In this document: positions 4,280-5,692 of the stretch, in pieces
Layout of the letters: each line of letters opens with the position of its first letter
How positions within the stretch are numbered: the stretch's first letter is position 1
From: Planctomycetaceae bacterium
Lineage (GTDB): Bacteria; Planctomycetota; Planctomycetia; Pirellulales; Pirellulaceae
Direction: 5' to 3'
DNA length: 5,692 bases
NCBI GenBank assembly: GCA_007133715.1
Contig: SLMF01000668.1
Coordinates: forward strand, 1-5,692
Program-made: the position numbers and the translations under genes
Notes under the pieces: model-generated
Seen by the model: only the letters and a program-made list of their open reading frames with translations
Databases searched by the model: none
What the model was told of the DNA's origin: nothing

Positions 4280-5422
4280 ATGCGTAAGAGAAATGCAGGT
4301 CGCGGTTTCACGCTTGTGGAACTGCTGGTGGTCATCGCCATCATCGGAGTGTTGGTAGCCCTGTTGCTGCCAGCGATTCAGGCTGCCCGCGAGGCGGCAC
4401 GTCGTAGTCAGTGCTTGAACAACCAGAAGAACCTGGCGTTGGCACTGCAAAACTATCACGACACCTACAAGGTCTTCCCGATGGGGGCCCAGGTGGCGGT
4501 GCGTAGCGGAGAGCTGGTGATGGGTCCGTCCTGGTGGTATGGGATCCTGCCGTTCGTCGAGCAGCGGAACATCTATGATCGGATTCAGGCGCGGCAGGCC
4601 TCGGGACAGTCGGGGATCTTCACCGCCGACTCGCTGAACCCGCTGACGTCGAACGCGTTGATGAATTTGGCACCCGACGTGATGCGCTGCCCGTCCAGCC
4701 CGTTGCCGCTGATGGAAACCCAATCCGGGCCGATCGCCCTGCCTTCGTATGTAGGTATTTCGGGTGGAAGTGACATCTCGCCGGATTCCGACGATTACTC
4801 TGGTGCGGGCCCCAATAACTGGGCACCCAGCACCAATCGGCGTTATGTCAATCAGAACAAGGCGTTCGGACCCAGCAACTCGATCATTACGTCCAGCGGG
4901 ATGTTGCCTCCGGCCCAGCACATCAACATGGCCGGCTGCACCGACGGGACGTCGAACACGATGATCGTGTCGGAACAGTCCGATTGGCTGCGTCATCAGA
5001 ACCGCACCATTTCCACGCCCTACCATGGTGACCCCGGTTGGAATCAGGACGGAACGGGAACCGCCGGAGGTTGGGTATCGGGGACCAGCGGTATCACCAC
5101 CCAGGTGCCTCGCGCTACCAGTCTTTCGACGGACAGCAGTTCGCCGTCCGATGCGGAATGGCCCGCCGGCGACTTGACTTTGTTCAACATCGTGACGGTT
5201 CGCTACCCGGCGGACCTGAAGCAGGTGATGGGCGACCCCAACTATGATGGCGTCTCCCAGACGATGGGTCACAACAACCCGCTGCAGTCGCCGCATCCGG
5301 GCGGTATCCTCTGTGCCTTTGTGGACGGATCGGTCCAGTTCATCTCTGGCACCACCGACTTTGCCGTTTTGCTGCGGATCGCGATTCGTGACGACGGCCA
5401 AAGCGTGACGATCGGTCAGTAA
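4280..5422 (+). CDS. DUF1559 prepilin-like protein with H-X9-DG motif
   Basis: The 380-residue product opens with a type IV prepilin-type signal: basic leader MRKRNAGRG, cleavage expected between Gly9 and Phe10, Glu14 at mature position 5, then hydrophobic helix FTLVELLVVIAIIGVLVALL (10-29). PAIQAAREAARRSQC and NNQKNLALALQNYHD follow, the standard entry into the DUF1559 (Pfam PF07596) domain filling the rest. Typical internal blocks are RCPSSP (136-141) and GCTDGTSNTMIVSEQSDW (219-236). Near the end HPGGILCAFVDG (339-350) fits the H-X9-DG motif exactly: His339, nine residues, Asp349-Gly350. Such proteins are present in large paralogous families in planctomycetes and are presumed to be exported, pseudopilin-like envelope proteins; their individual functions are unknown. 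The gene has its own promoter, leader and terminator, so it is probably monocistronic. No pilus assembly gene or prepilin peptidase is in the window. Confidence 0.97.
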   Translation: MRKRNAGRGFTLVELLVVIAIIGVLVALLLPAIQAAREAARRSQCLNNQKNLALALQNYHDTYKVFPMGAQVAVRSGELVMGPSWWYGILPFVEQRNIYDRIQARQASGQSGIFTADSLNPLTSNALMNLAPDVMRCPSSPLPLMETQSGPIALPSYVGISGGSDISPDSDDYSGAGPNNWAPSTNRRYVNQNKAFGPSNSIITSSGMLPPAQHINMAGCTDGTSNTMIVSEQSDWLRHQNRTISTPYHGDPGWNQDGTGTAGGWVSGTSGITTQVPRATSLSTDSSSPSDAEWPAGDLTLFNIVTVRYPADLKQVMGDPNYDGVSQTMGHNNPLQSPHPGGILCAFVDGSVQFISGTTDFAVLLRIAIRDDGQSVTIGQ

Positions 5423-5443
5423 CGCCTCGTGCGTCACGAACCC

Positions 5444-5481
5444 AACCCGCTGGACACCCCGTTGTCCAGCGGGTTTTTTTT
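5444..5481 (+). terminator. Intrinsic terminator of the DUF1559 gene
   Basis: A perfect 13-bp stem, AACCCGCTGGACA (5444-5456) with TGTCCAGCGGGTT (5463-5475), encloses a 6-base loop CCCCGT. It runs into eight consecutive T (5474-5481), 21 bases after the stop codon. No matching T-tract exists on the other strand, so it acts rightward only. Confidence 0.96.
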
Positions 5482-5692
5482 GCGCGACAGCATACCGAAG
5501 ACGGGCCATTCCCTTCGAGTTCCTCACGAAACCGCGTCGGTGTCGGAGATCCCGACCCACATTTGGGCGGTTTAATGAGGCCCTTGCGCTCCTCCTGCCC
5601 CATCGCAAAATCCCCGGCGAAGTCTGCGAAAAATTCCAAAATCACCGCTCAATCCCCCGCCAATCGCTTGACAACCGATAAGATCGATGCTC
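5482..5692. other. Intergenic tail with no convincing gene
   Basis: These 211 bases after the terminator contain only short or unlikely open frames on both strands. The leftward frame that covers it runs back through the terminator into the DUF1559 gene and starts at GTG without a ribosome site. No tRNA, repeat or conserved structure was recognised. The only notable element is the TTGACA near the right edge. Confidence 0.6.
5668..5673 (+). promoter_or_regulatory. TTGACA box, possible -35 of a gene beyond the window
   Basis: A perfect -35 hexamer lies 19 bases from the right edge. With a 17-base spacer the -10 would begin at 5691, so it is cut off and cannot be judged. Confidence 0.25.

Noticed and set aside
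4211..5608. 465-residue open frame antisense to the DUF1559 gene
   Set aside because: It is an Arg/His-rich composition shadow, runs through the intrinsic terminator, and shows no recognisable domain.
5340..5645. 101-residue minus-strand frame over the right-hand intergenic tail
   Set aside because: It has a GTG start without a ribosome site, crosses the terminator hairpin, and ends inside the DUF1559 gene. The first part is not obviously absurd as protein, but nothing supports expression.

Overview
The window looks like chromosomal DNA from a planctomycete, probably of the Pirellulales type. This is inferred from GC-rich sequence, a prepilin-like DUF1559 protein with the H-X9-DG ending, a secreted DUF1080 (3-keto-disaccharide hydrolase family) protein, a FloA-type flotillin, and a cysteine-free FmdB-like protein next to a tRNA-dihydrouridine synthase. 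Species cannot be told from the sequence alone.

Layout. Positions 2-130 (+) hold the last 42 codons of an unrecognised gene. Its end overlaps, tail to tail, the end of a tRNA-dihydrouridine synthase gene on the minus strand (82-1221). Upstream of that gene on the same strand lies a small FmdB-like gene (1237-1530), in the same reading frame and 15 bases away, so the two are probably one operon (fmdB-like, then dus) transcribed leftward from a promoter near 1561-1589. Bases 1531-1993 are a divergent intergenic region. It contains a compact double-hairpin repeat (1648-1706) that resembles REP/BIME elements, and the likely promoter of floA. Rightward from there are floA (1994-3013, membrane-scaffold flotillin), a secreted two-part DUF1080 protein (3067-4062), and a DUF1559 prepilin-like gene (4280-5422). 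The last has its own promoter, a structured pyrimidine-rich leader and a textbook intrinsic terminator (5444-5481). The last 211 bases have no convincing gene, only a TTGACA box whose matching -10 would fall beyond the window.

The genes do not form one obvious pathway. The left half is tRNA modification plus a small partner of unknown role; the right half is cell-envelope and secretion biology. I found no CRISPR array, transposase, phage gene, toxin-antitoxin pair or defence system. The most interesting signals are (1) a possible transcription attenuator in the DUF1559 leader, with two mutually exclusive hairpins, (2) the loss of all zinc-binding cysteines in the FmdB-like protein together with its in-frame, one-stop separation from dus, and (3) the inverted-pair repeat at 1648-1706. 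I see no strong evidence of an entirely new system.
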